Origin: an uncultured Sutterella sp.
Lineage (GTDB): Bacteria; Pseudomonadota; Gammaproteobacteria; Burkholderiales; Burkholderiaceae_F
NCBI GenBank assembly: GCA_900552195.1
Contig: URYO01000064.1
Coordinates: 1 to 7,130 of the forward strand
Length of the DNA: 7,130 nt
Reading direction: 5' to 3'
The notes beneath the pieces were generated by a model that saw only the letters and a list, made by a program, of their open reading frames with translations, was not told the origin of the DNA and did not search any database. The first letter of the stretch is position 1. Every line of letters begins with the position of its first letter. Below, piece by piece: positions 1 through 7,001 of this stretch. A program made the position numbers and the translations under genes.

Positions 1-804
1 TTCAAGCAAATCCCCAAAGGCAAGCCATGCTCCAGGACCTGCTCAGTAATACGGCGTATATAAGGCAGCGATGAAGAAGGCAAAATCGAACTGGGCTCCA
101 AACTCTTGGAGAGATCTTCCAAGTCTCATCACTTACCCTATTCAAAAGTCACCAATGAGGATTGGACCCGCGTCTGCAAGGCGAACGGTTTCACAGACAA
201 GAATGCTTTGCTTGATGCAATCGGCTCGGGACAGAAGGACTCCCTCCTGCTTCTTCATCAATTGACCGCCCCCTACACATTGAAGGGTAACGAAACGGCG
301 ACTACTGTCCAACAGACCCAAGAACCTGTCTTAGCACTCAAAGGCCAAATCTGCAAGCTTGCGCCCTGCTGCACACCGGCAATGGATGATGTCATCATCG
401 GACATTACATCGCCGGTACCAATACCCTTCATGTTCATCGAAAGGACTGCAGTCACGTTCAGCGTGGAATGAGAACCGACCCTGAAAATTGGCGCGATCT
501 GCAATGGAACAGCCAATATAAAGGCGGCTATCCGGTTAAGTTAGACATTGAATTGACCAATACCCATGCCACGCTTGAAAGATTGACCAGCATGATTGCT
601 CAGCAGCATTCGAGCGTCACGGGCTTTGCCATGAGCCAACAAAACGGCGTGGATAAGGTCGAGCTCACAATCTTAGTGAGCGACACGAAACATCTGCAGA
701 AGATCATCAACGCCATTCGTACGATTGATACCGTTCGACTCGTCAGCCGTCATTTAGAAAGTACGCCGGCGATGAAGCCCGTTGACGTCGAAATCGACGA
801 ATAG
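1..804 (+). pseudogene. relA: RelA/SpoT-family (p)ppGpp synthetase, C-terminal part, frame disrupted, 5' end outside window
   Basis: This is the C-terminal regulatory part of a RelA/SpoT-family stringent-response enzyme. The open stretch in frame 1 runs from 64 to the TAG at 802-804. It shows the conserved zinc-finger-like motif LAPCCTP (about 346-366) followed by VHRKDC (about 433-450), with two adjacent Cys plus the later His and Cys. An ACT-type domain (about 530-760) follows and senses regulatory state in this family. The LA-CC-P...VHR-DC pattern resembles RelA more than SpoT. Frame 1 is closed upstream by TAA at 61-63. The likely continuation upstream is in frame 3 (bases 3-71, ending YIRQR), which joins naturally to DEEGKIELG in frame 1 from base 70, so a frameshift lies near 69-71. 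The only nearby frame-1 start is a TTG at 106 inside the conserved region, so this is not a true gene start. The synthetase, hydrolase and TGS domains would lie left of the window. Mutation and assembly error cannot be told apart here. Confidence 0.75.
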
Positions 805-819
805 TTTCCTTACGGTCAA

Positions 820-855
820 TCGAGTAGGGGGACGGGTTTCCCCGCCCCTCTCTCA
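820..855 (-). ncRNA. Group II intron domain VI with branch-point adenosine
   Basis: On the minus strand a GC-rich arm containing GGGGCGGG pairs across a GAAA loop with CCCGTCCCCC. The 3' side reads CCTACTCGAT, in which the A at 825 is left unpaired. It lies seven nucleotides from the predicted intron end at 819, the usual branch-point distance. Confidence 0.8.
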
Positions 856-856
856 C

Positions 857-888
857 AGCACCCATCGTGCGGTACCGCAATGGGCGCT
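857..888 (-). ncRNA. Group II intron domain V (catalytic hairpin)
   Basis: On the minus strand this is a 32-nt hairpin. The lower stem pairs AGCGCCCAU with AUGGGUGCU and includes one G-U wobble. The upper stem closes on a GUAC tetraloop, and there is a two-base bulge on the 3' side. If the wobble marks the catalytic triad, the triad is CGC (886-884). The bulge can be drawn as AC (868-867), which leaves 15 nt between triad and bulge. From memory of the family, the CGC triad and this shorter spacing are typical of group IIC introns; other classes have AGC. The pairing is seen directly, while the class call is inference. Confidence 0.85.
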
Positions 889-891
889 TCA

Positions 892-2175
892 TTAACGGAT
901 CTCCATAAAGCGGAGAGAGTACAGGCCTAATCTTACAAAACGGTCGTTCTTGATAGCTTGATTCATGTGCGATTGTCCCGAATTCCACCAAGCTCCTCTT
1001 CCGTTGACAGAACTCTTCCAAGCTCTTTCGGGATCGATTCCAAGTTTCACAAGGTTTCGTTCCCTTGTTATCGGTTTCTTCCATGCTATCCAGATAAGTT
1101 TCCTGAGATGATGGCGGATTCTTTGGTCCATTTCTTCCCAGTATTGCTTTCTGTCGTCCAGACGATAGTAGTTTCTCCATCCTCTAAGGATTGGAGTAAT
1201 AGCTTTAATCGTCCATCCTAGTGAAGTCCCCCGCGCAGTGTTAAATATCTTGTGTAGTTTCGTCCACAGCCTCTTTACGGACTTTTGTGCCACGACAATA
1301 CGTGTACAGTCTGCTTTCGAGAAGGTGTACCCGAGAAAGACCGAGTCCCTCGGACGAAAGGTGCCACTCTTGTCGCGATTTACTCGCAGCTTGAGTGTCT
1401 CCTCTACATATTTGGTGATATTTGTCAGAACTCGCTGAGCCGCTTTCTCTGATTTCACATAGATGTTGCAGTCGTCCGCGTAGCGGACATGGTTGAGTCC
1501 TCTTGTTTCCAATTCCCGATCCAAATCCGTCAGCATAATGTTTGACAGTAGCGGACTGAGCGGCGATCCCTGAGGTACGCCTTCCAGTCTTGGACTTACA
1601 AGCCCGTCTTCCATGATGCCTGCGTTTAAATATCGTCGGATTAGTTTCAAGATTGCCTTGTCATCTATAACTCGGCTGACTCTGTCCATCAGAATATCGT
1701 GGTTGACTCGGTCGAAGAATTTGGACAAGTCCATTTCGACGACCCATCTATTTCCATCTTCGATGTACTTTTGAGCCCTTTGCACTGCCTGCCGGCAGTT
1801 CCGTCCCTCTCTGAACCCATAACTTTTGTCCGAGAATTGATCCTCGAACGCGTCTCCAATGGTCATCACTATGGCCTGTTGGATTGTTCGGTCCAAGAGA
1901 GTTGGAATTCCTAACATCCGTGTGCCCCCGTTTGGCTTGGGTATATCCACGCGTCGAACAGGAGCGGGAATGTAGGTACCGTTTTTAAGTTTCTGTCTGA
2001 TCTTCTCCCCGTGAACTCGCAAAAGATTAGGAAGTTGCTCATAGGTTATCCCGTCTATGCCGGGTGCTCCTTTGTTCTTGATAACCTTCTGCGCCGCATC
2101 GTCGAGATAGAAACATACTAAATCGATGAGCGGACAGCCTCTAGGTTCAGCTTTCGTCCAATGTGACTTCGCCAT
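892..2175 (-). CDS. ltrA: Group II intron-encoded reverse transcriptase/maturase
   Basis: This 427-residue protein helps the intron RNA fold and splice, and copies it into DNA during retrohoming. Reverse-transcriptase blocks appear in order: GAPGIDGIT (36-44), LGIPTLLDRTIQQA (88-101), SYGFREGR (118-125), EMDLSKFFDRVNHD (147-160), GVPQGSPLSPLLSNI (199-213) and YADD (232-235). The catalytic aspartates are expected at D149, D234 and D235, and all are present. The maturase (X) domain follows, with the hallmark RGWRNYY (331-337). The C-terminus ends soon after and has no HNH endonuclease domain, so target cleavage would rely on pre-nicked, replicating or structured DNA. The start is the ATG at 2175, with AAGGAG at 2185-2190 and a 9-nt spacing. 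The stop at 892-894 lies only a few bases before domain V. There is no frameshift or internal stop, so the protein looks functional. Confidence 0.95.
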   Translation of the reverse strand: MAKSHWTKAEPRGCPLIDLVCFYLDDAAQKVIKNKGAPGIDGITYEQLPNLLRVHGEKIRQKLKNGTYIPAPVRRVDIPKPNGGTRMLGIPTLLDRTIQQAIVMTIGDAFEDQFSDKSYGFREGRNCRQAVQRAQKYIEDGNRWVVEMDLSKFFDRVNHDILMDRVSRVIDDKAILKLIRRYLNAGIMEDGLVSPRLEGVPQGSPLSPLLSNIMLTDLDRELETRGLNHVRYADDCNIYVKSEKAAQRVLTNITKYVEETLKLRVNRDKSGTFRPRDSVFLGYTFSKADCTRIVVAQKSVKRLWTKLHKIFNTARGTSLGWTIKAITPILRGWRNYYRLDDRKQYWEEMDQRIRHHLRKLIWIAWKKPITRERNLVKLGIDPERAWKSSVNGRGAWWNSGQSHMNQAIKNDRFVRLGLYSLRFMEIR

Positions 2176-2686
2176 GACTAGCTACTCCTTCTTTTACCGT
2201 AGACGACACTGCGCTGTTCTGCCCGCTTTGCGTCGTGACAGCCGCCCCTCTAGGACGTTGTTCTGAGGTCCGCTTGAATTTGTCATGAGAGTTGTCACCT
2301 CTACTCGCGTTGTTAATGTTCAGCCCTTCAGGTTGCCCCTACTATGGCCTCGGCTGACTTCCGATTTGACATCCGAACTCCTCGCGAAGCCCGTAGCCAA
2401 TGGCATCAAATCGGATCTCCCCAGGTAAGACGTACTTCTTTCCTGCCTGTCCATCGGATCTACGTCTCAGACTCCTGTATGAGTATTGGATATTGGGTAG
2501 TCGTGCCCCCACATCCGTCTGAGCCGCCTCATATCCGCTTCCTGTTCGTTGAACATGCATTTTGCTATCGGCTTCCTCCAGACCTAGTGTTGCCGCTACG
2601 CCCTTGCCGAGTCGCTAACCCTTCCCCTCATCGGGCGGGTTCGGGATTCTCACCCTATAGAAGTGCGCCATGCTGGGCGCACACGA

Positions 2687-2714
2687 CAAAACCCGAGCAA
2701 TTGCCCGGGTTTTG
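2687..2714 (-). terminator. Intrinsic terminator of the asparaginase gene; also the intron 5' exon
   Basis: The inverted repeat is acccgagc (2691-2698), loop aatt, gcccgggt (2703-2710), extended by A/T pairs on both sides to 2687-2714. Read on the minus strand, the one mismatch becomes a G-U wobble and the hairpin is followed by TTTTGTCGT, so it best serves minus-strand transcripts from the asparaginase gene, whose stop lies 40 bases upstream. The flanking T run on the plus strand means it could also act bidirectionally. The group II intron begins only a few bases past the T run. Confidence 0.88.
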
Positions 2715-2753
2715 CCGTCTCTGAAAAGACTATCGCCTTCTTAACCTATCGGT

Positions 2754-3797
2754 TTAGTACTGATCGAAGATCTTCTGGATTTCTTTCGGATCCTTAGTCT
2801 GAGTCAGGGCCAGCATCAAAAGAACGCGAGCTTTCTGAGGATTCAGAGAACCGGATGAAACAAAACCGTACTTAGCGTCATCGACTTCCGCGTCTTTGGT
2901 TGTAGAACCGGTCGGCACACGAGAGGAGCGAACGATCGCAATGCCGTCTTTAGCTGCCTTCTCGATGATCGGGAATGTTGACTTATGAAGGTTGCCGTTG
3001 CCGACGCCGGCGGTAACGATACCGTCGTATTTGGCATCAACTAAGGCTTGAGCCTGAATTCCTTCAACACCTGCGTGTTGATAGACCACGCCGACCTTCG
3101 GCAGCTTGTCTAAACCGTCGACCTTGAACTGAGTCTGAGTCGTGTGTTTGGTCACTGGTGTTGCATCCCACAGAACCTTGCCGTTATGGATCGTTGCCAG
3201 CTGACCAGCGTTCGGGCTCTGGAAAGTTTCAACACCTGTTGTGTTTGTCTTCGTGACGTCACGTGCACCGAGAACACGGTCATTCATCACAACCATAACA
3301 CCTTTGCCGGCAGCGGAAGGATCACCGGCGACAGCAACGGCGTTGTAGAGGTTAGCAGGACCGTCAGCAGAAAGTGCATTCGACGGGCGCATAGCACCTA
3401 CCAGAACGATCGGTTTGTTGCACTTAGCCGTGAGGTTCAGAAAGTAAGCGGTTTCTTCCATCGTGTCGGTCCCGTGTGTAATCACAAAACCGTCTTTCTT
3501 GCCGCACTCAGCATTGATCTTCTTAGCAAGCGTCAGCCAAACAGCATCGCTCATATCCTGAGAGCCAATCTGTGCAACTTGATCGCTAGTGACATTGGCG
3601 ATGTTTGCAAGTTCAGGAACTGCCTGCACTAATTTGTCGACACCGACCTTGGCAGCAGAGTAATTGGTTTTATCAGACGCCGCGGATTGTCCGGCAATCG
3701 TACCGCCAGTCGCGTAAACAGCAACGTTCGGCAGAGCGGCAAAAGCGGCACCGCATACTGCGGCAAGAACAGTTCCTAAAACAGCCTTACGAATCAT
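2754..3797 (-). CDS. ansB: Periplasmic type II L-asparaginase
   Basis: This enzyme hydrolyses L-asparagine to aspartate and ammonia in the periplasm. The 347-residue precursor begins with a Sec signal peptide (MIRKAVLGTVLAAVCGAAFA) and is probably cleaved just before LPN. From LPN on, the active-site residues line up with mature E. coli AsnB-type asparaginase II at a constant offset of 21: T33 in ATGGTIAG (nucleophile), Y46, S79 in GSQD, T110-D111 in HGTDTMEE, K183 in VTKTN and E304. C98 and C126 match the conserved disulfide of the periplasmic enzyme, which further favours type II over the cytoplasmic type I. The start is the ATG at 3797, with AGGAGG at 3804-3809 and a 6-nt spacing. The gene appears monocistronic: a terminator follows it, and the upstream importer operon ends in its own terminator. 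The E. coli homologue is controlled by anaerobiosis and cAMP-CRP, but no convincing FNR or CRP site was found here. Confidence 0.96.
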   Translation of the reverse strand: MIRKAVLGTVLAAVCGAAFAALPNVAVYATGGTIAGQSAASDKTNYSAAKVGVDKLVQAVPELANIANVTSDQVAQIGSQDMSDAVWLTLAKKINAECGKKDGFVITHGTDTMEETAYFLNLTAKCNKPIVLVGAMRPSNALSADGPANLYNAVAVAGDPSAAGKGVMVVMNDRVLGARDVTKTNTTGVETFQSPNAGQLATIHNGKVLWDATPVTKHTTQTQFKVDGLDKLPKVGVVYQHAGVEGIQAQALVDAKYDGIVTAGVGNGNLHKSTFPIIEKAAKDGIAIVRSSRVPTGSTTKDAEVDDAKYGFVSSGSLNPQKARVLLMLALTQTKDPKEIQKIFDQY

Positions 3798-4178
3798 TCT
3801 TCTCCTCCTCGAATTAAGAAAGCAAACATCACAAAGTGGTCTTGATGCCTGCTTTTGAATGATTCGGAGATTCTATTAACCACGTTTCTAACTAAAAATC
3901 GCTTGTTTGTGGTCATTGACTTTTCAAGAACTCAATTTATTTGCACCTAAATTTCTAACTGTCCTTATAAATCAATCAACTATCTAATTCATTAAAACTT
4001 TATCTTCACCCAAACATTGAAAACTCATTTATTAATTGTCGTGGTTTCCACTAATGAATACGGATAATGGGTAACATGAATTTTCTAGGCCATAAATTTC
4101 GACTCGCAAGAGATTGTTGCTCATGAAGAACAGACTCAAGAAAATTGTTTCAAATCTTTTCTTTCCGGCGACAGCTAC
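3798..4178. other. AT-rich intergenic region upstream of the asparaginase gene
   Basis: This 380-base stretch shows no supportable gene on either strand. It is clearly more AT-rich than its neighbours and must hold the asparaginase promoter on the minus strand, but no hexamer pair with good consensus and spacing stands out. The sequence TAGAAT (minus, near 3872-3877) is a weak -10 candidate lacking a good -35. Small symmetric motifs occur: TTGACTTTTCAA (3916-3927), GTGGTTTCCAC (4041-4051) and two copies of TTTCTAACT. Confidence 0.5.
3885..3960. repeat. Two direct copies of TTTCTAACT, 67 bp apart
   Basis: The nonamer TTTCTAACT occurs at 3885-3893 and 3952-3960 in the same orientation, about 90 to 160 bases upstream of the asparaginase start. 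The spacing is near six to six and a half helical turns. It could be a paired operator or simply chance in AT-rich DNA. Confidence 0.3.
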
Positions 4179-4201
4179 AAAAATGGGCGCCGAAGCGCCC
4201 A
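4179..4201 (-). terminator. Intrinsic terminator of the ABC importer operon
   Basis: On the minus strand TGGGCGC and GCGCCCA form a seven-pair stem around a TTCG tetraloop, followed directly by TTTTT. It lies 20 bases past the permease stop, a textbook Rho-independent terminator that closes the binding protein, ATPase and permease operon. Confidence 0.93.
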
Positions 4202-4220
4202 CTGTTAACAAATTCTGAGG

Positions 4221-5057
4221 TTAGAGTTTTTCGCTCCTGCCGCCCTTCGGCTGCCACTTCATGAAATGGTGTTCAGCCAGAGACACCATCCAGTCCAGGA
4301 CCAGTGCAAACGCAGTCAGAACCAAAATACCAGCCATAACCGTGTTGATATCAAACGTACTTTCAGCCTGCAGAATCAGGTAACCGACACCGCTTGCGGA
4401 ACCTAAGTATTCGCCGACGACCGCACCGACGAAGGCCATACCGACGGAAGAATGCAGCGAAGAAAACACCCAGCTCATCGCGCTCGGAAGATAAACAAAT
4501 CGGAGCAGCTGAGTTTTATTGGCGCCGAGCATGCGAGCACTCGCCAGCACATTCGGGCTAACCTCTCGAACGCCTTGATAGACGTTGAAGAACACGATGA
4601 AAAAGACCAGAGTGATACCGAGGGCAACTTTAGAGCCGATGCCAAGACCGAACCAAACACCGAAAATCGGAGCCAGGATCACGCGAGGCATAGAGTTCAA
4701 ACCCTTGATATAAGGATCTGCAATCGCCGCAGCCGTCGGAGCAAGTGCGAGCCAAAGGCCGACGAGAAGACCGGCAGCAGTACCGAAAATAAACGCAAGA
4801 ACAGTTTCCGTCAGCGTAACGGCAAGGTTGGGATAGATTTCTAAGTTAACAGCAAACCAGTCCCAAATAACCTTTCCGATCTGAACCGGTTCACCGAAAA
4901 AGAAGGCGGCCTGGTTCTCATCCTGAAACATGAACGGAGGAATGAGGCCGGGCTTTGTCATCAGCCACCAGAATAAGAAAATTGCAACGAGCAGAAGGAG
5001 CTGGCAGGTGACTAACTTGGTTTTTGACTGAAGAATAGGTGTGCTTCCTTTTTTCAT
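4221..5057 (-). CDS. NitT/TauT-type ABC transporter permease
   Basis: This 278-residue integral inner-membrane protein forms the channel of an importer in the sulfonate/nitrate/taurine (SsuC/TauC-like) family. Hydrophobic segments fall at about 15-34, 80-107, 125-160 (probably two), 195-218 and 238-260. The cytoplasmic EAA-type loop that docks with the ATPase is at about 163-193, containing ASARMLGA and the following YLPSA. The length is usual for the family. The start ATG at 5057 follows the ATPase stop with one base between (TAA-A-ATG). A weak GGGTGA sits just upstream inside the ATPase gene, so translation is probably coupled. A stretch at about 36-75, between the first two membrane segments and rich in aromatics, is longer than the link in compact members and is probably periplasmic. 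The substrate cannot be told from the permease. Confidence 0.93.
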   Translation of the reverse strand: MKKGSTPILQSKTKLVTCQLLLLVAIFLFWWLMTKPGLIPPFMFQDENQAAFFFGEPVQIGKVIWDWFAVNLEIYPNLAVTLTETVLAFIFGTAAGLLVGLWLALAPTAAAIADPYIKGLNSMPRVILAPIFGVWFGLGIGSKVALGITLVFFIVFFNVYQGVREVSPNVLASARMLGANKTQLLRFVYLPSAMSWVFSSLHSSVGMAFVGAVVGEYLGSASGVGYLILQAESTFDINTVMAGILVLTAFALVLDWMVSLAEHHFMKWQPKGGRSEKL

Positions 5058-5058
5058 T

Positions 5059-5868
5059 TTATTTCACCCGATTTCTCTGGTTCTCATAGCCCTTGAGCAC
5101 CTCTTCGCGAAGGTCGGCCCAAATGGCGTTGTGCAGTTCAATGAAGCGCGGTGTGACACGGACTTCGGCCACGTCACGCGGACGAGCGATGTCGATATAG
5201 AACTCACCGATCGGATGAGAACCCGGGCCGGCGGAGAAAACCACCACGCGGTCGGAAATCGAAATAGCTTCGTCTAAGTCGTGCGTAATAAAGAGCACGG
5301 CCTTTTTCTTCTGCGACCACAGAGCCAGCACTTCGTTTTCCATCAGCTGGCGGGTCTGAATATCCAAAGCGGAGAACGGCTCGTCCATCAGAATGATGTC
5401 CGGATCCATGATCAGCGTCTGAGCCAGAGCAACACGCTTTCTCATACCGCCGGAGAGTTCATGCGGATAACGGTCTTCAAAACCGCTCAAGCCCACGCGC
5501 GAGAGCCAATGACGGGCTTGTTCATGGCGTTCTTTCTCGGGAACGCCCTTAAACTGCAGACCTGCAGAAACGTTATCAATAGCCGTTCTCCAGGGCATCA
5601 ATGCCTCGGCCTGGAACATGTAGCCGGCTCGCTTATTTAAACCGACAAGCTCCTCTCCGAAAACCTTGACGGTTCCTTTTGACGGCGTTAAAAGTCCCGC
5701 TGCCATATTAAGTACGGTCGATTTACCGCATCCTGTCGGACCGACGACGCTGACAAACTCACCGTCTCCGATTGTTAAATTCACATCTCTAACGGCCGTG
5801 TAGTGTTTATTGTCATCGCTGATAAAACTGCACGTCACATCGTCAAATTCCACTGCTGGCTGATTCAT
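5059..5868 (-). CDS. NitT/TauT-type ABC transporter ATP-binding protein
   Basis: This 269-residue cytoplasmic ATPase powers the importer. All nucleotide-binding motifs are intact: Walker A GPTGCGKST (43-51), Q-loop glutamine Q86 in YMFQAEALMPW, signature LSGGMRKR (138-145), Walker B IILMDEPFSALD (158-169, with D162 and catalytic E163) and switch histidine H196 in FITHDLDEA. The MPWRT segment after the Q-loop and the SRP/TauB-like layout fit the SsuB/TauB/NrtD group. The start ATG at 5868 is the only plausible one, because an in-frame TAG lies a few codons upstream. It has no clear Shine-Dalgarno sequence, which suggests weaker translation than the binding protein. The gene lies 72 bases after the binding-protein stop, with a hairpin between them, and is almost joined to the permease gene. 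Confidence 0.95.
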   Translation of the reverse strand: MNQPAVEFDDVTCSFISDDNKHYTAVRDVNLTIGDGEFVSVVGPTGCGKSTVLNMAAGLLTPSKGTVKVFGEELVGLNKRAGYMFQAEALMPWRTAIDNVSAGLQFKGVPEKERHEQARHWLSRVGLSGFEDRYPHELSGGMRKRVALAQTLIMDPDIILMDEPFSALDIQTRQLMENEVLALWSQKKKAVLFITHDLDEAISISDRVVVFSAGPGSHPIGEFYIDIARPRDVAEVRVTPRFIELHNAIWADLREEVLKGYENQRNRVK

Positions 5869-5907
5869 CTTGAATGTTGCTATTCGTTGTTATTCGGTTT
5901 TCTCTTG

Positions 5908-5929
5908 GGCGGAGCGCCTAGGCTCCGCC
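5908..5929 (-). promoter_or_regulatory. Intercistronic hairpin between binding-protein and ATPase genes
   Basis: GGCGGAGC (5908-5915) and GCTCCGCC (5922-5929) form a perfect eight-pair stem with a six-base loop. On the operon (minus) strand the hairpin is followed by CAAGAGAAAA and not by a T run, so it is a poor terminator in that direction. It could protect the 3' end of a binding-protein mRNA or damp downstream expression, as intercistronic stem-loops do in other binding-protein operons. On the plus strand it is followed by T-rich sequence, but no plus-strand gene is present to end there. Confidence 0.65.
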
Positions 5930-5940
5930 TCTTATTTTAT

Positions 5941-6984
5941 TTATTTAGCCGGATATTTCTTTAAGGCTTCATCAACAAATTTATTGGTATAAACCTTGGT
6001 TAAATCGATCTTGGCCGGGTCGATCTTATCGTTCACGGTCTGAAGGGCGCCCAGAGAAATCTTGGCGCAACCGTCCGGGAAGCGTCCGTCCGGAGACAGA
6101 GCGTCACGGTTACCTTCGAAACCGGCAAGATAGATGTCACGGTTGCCCATTAAGTAGGAAGCCGGAACAACCTTGGCAACTTCTTCCGGAGTGGCCTTGG
6201 AGAGCCATTCGTCAGCACGGACGATGGCGTTGGTCAGAGCCTGAACAGTCTTGGGATTCTTTTCGATGAAAGAAACCGGTGCGTAGAGGCAACCGGCAGG
6301 CATCGTGCCGCCGAAGAAGCTTTCGGATTCTTTAACTTTACGGGTGTCAGCGACGAGCTTGGCGTCACCGTTCTTCAGAAGAATCGTGATAACCGGGTCA
6401 AGGTTAATTAAGGCATCAATCTGGCCGCTTCTGATGGCAGAAACTGCGCCGGAAGAAGAACCGACACCGATGAAAGCAACGTCCTTAGGTCCGAGGCCGC
6501 CCTTCTTGAGGATGAAGTTGGCAACCATCTGAGAAGAAGAGCCCGGAGCGGTTACACCGACTTTCTTGCCCTTCAGATCGCTCAGCTGTTTGTAGTCTTT
6601 CATTGTCTTGTTGGAGACAACGAGAGCCAGTTGAGGCGCACGGCCCTGCAGAACAAAGGCGGTCATGGGCTGCTTTTTAGCCTGCATGGAGATGGTATGT
6701 TCAAAGGCTCCGGAGACAACGTCTGCACTGCCGCCCACAACTGCTTGAAGCGAACGGGAGCCGCCCTGGAAGTCAACAATCTTGACGTTCAGACCTTCGT
6801 CTTTGAAGTAGCCGAGCTGTTCAGCGATAGAAAGAGGCAGATAGTAGTAAAGACTCTTACCACCCACGGCAATCGTCACGTCTTTCTTTTCCGGTGCTTG
6901 CTGAGCAAAGGACATCGGCGCGAAAGTCATAGCTGCAGCGGCACAGGCGGCTGCGATGACGGTACGGCGTGTGAATTTATTCAT
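5941..6984 (-). CDS. NitT/TauT-type ABC transporter substrate-binding protein (NMT1/SsuA-like)
   Basis: This 347-residue periplasmic protein captures the substrate and delivers it to the permease. The N-terminus, MNKFTRRTVIAAACAAAAMT, is a signal peptide with a probable cleavage after SFA at 27. Its TRRTVIA segment resembles a twin-arginine (Tat) motif, though Sec export is possible. The family fold is shown by YYYLPLSIAEQLGYFKDEGL (46-65), the FQGGSRSLQAVVGGSADV segment (72-89) and the hallmark SDLKGKKVGVTAPGSSSQM (135-153) followed by GQIDAL in the second lobe. C232 and C306 could form a disulfide. The family includes binders of sulfonates, taurine, nitrate and thiamine-pyrimidine precursors, and the actual ligand cannot be read from the sequence. 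The start ATG at 6984 has GGGGA (6991-6995) close upstream. This is the first gene of the operon, and a terminator-like hairpin lies immediately ahead of it. Confidence 0.94.
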   Translation of the reverse strand: MNKFTRRTVIAAACAAAAMTFAPMSFAQQAPEKKDVTIAVGGKSLYYYLPLSIAEQLGYFKDEGLNVKIVDFQGGSRSLQAVVGGSADVVSGAFEHTISMQAKKQPMTAFVLQGRAPQLALVVSNKTMKDYKQLSDLKGKKVGVTAPGSSSQMVANFILKKGGLGPKDVAFIGVGSSSGAVSAIRSGQIDALINLDPVITILLKNGDAKLVADTRKVKESESFFGGTMPAGCLYAPVSFIEKNPKTVQALTNAIVRADEWLSKATPEEVAKVVPASYLMGNRDIYLAGFEGNRDALSPDGRFPDGCAKISLGALQTVNDKIDPAKIDLTKVYTNKFVDEALKKYPAK

Positions 6985-7001
6985 TTTTATTCCCCAATAA
7001 T

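Larger units (their letters stand above)
819..2682 (-). mobile_element. Group II intron, complete, IIC-like, with reverse transcriptase
   Basis: This is a self-splicing retroelement of about 1,864 nt on the minus strand. The 5' end reads GTGCGCCCAGCAT from 2682, matching the GUGYG start consensus; GTGTG from 2684 is a second possible start. It is followed by TATAGGGTGAGAATCCCGA-type domain I sequence, and further in by a conserved-looking stretch, AAGTCAGCCGAGGCCATAG (around 2345-2364). The 3' end carries domain V (857-888) and domain VI (about 820-855). The bulged A at 825 lies seven nucleotides from the predicted 3' end, CTACTCGAT, at 819. Domain IV encodes the maturase. No HNH endonuclease domain is present. 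On its own strand the 5' exon is an intrinsic terminator ending TTTTGTCGT, so the element sits directly downstream of the asparaginase terminator, as group IIC introns usually do. The boundaries are inferred from consensus and are likely right within two bases. Confidence 0.92.

Noticed and set aside
61..75. Programmed ribosomal frameshift in the relA-type gene
   Set aside because: No slippery heptamer or downstream pseudoknot is apparent at the junction, and programmed shifting is not known for this family; mutation or sequence error is simpler.
743..1180. Minus-strand open frame of 145 codons overlapping the RT 3' end and the relA-type gene end
   Set aside because: It is an alternative frame through intron domains V/VI and the RT gene; the product is low-complexity and resembles no family.
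2342..2724. Open frames on both strands in the intron 5' region
   Set aside because: This DNA is the structured domain I-III RNA of the intron; the frames have no ribosome-binding sites or family resemblance.
3144..3632. Plus-strand open frame of 162 codons inside the asparaginase gene
   Set aside because: It is an antisense shadow of a gene whose catalytic residues are fully conserved in the other strand.
3916..3927. FNR-type operator for the asparaginase gene
   Set aside because: TTGACTTTTCAA is symmetric but two bases too short between half-sites for the FNR consensus and lacks the inner T and A.
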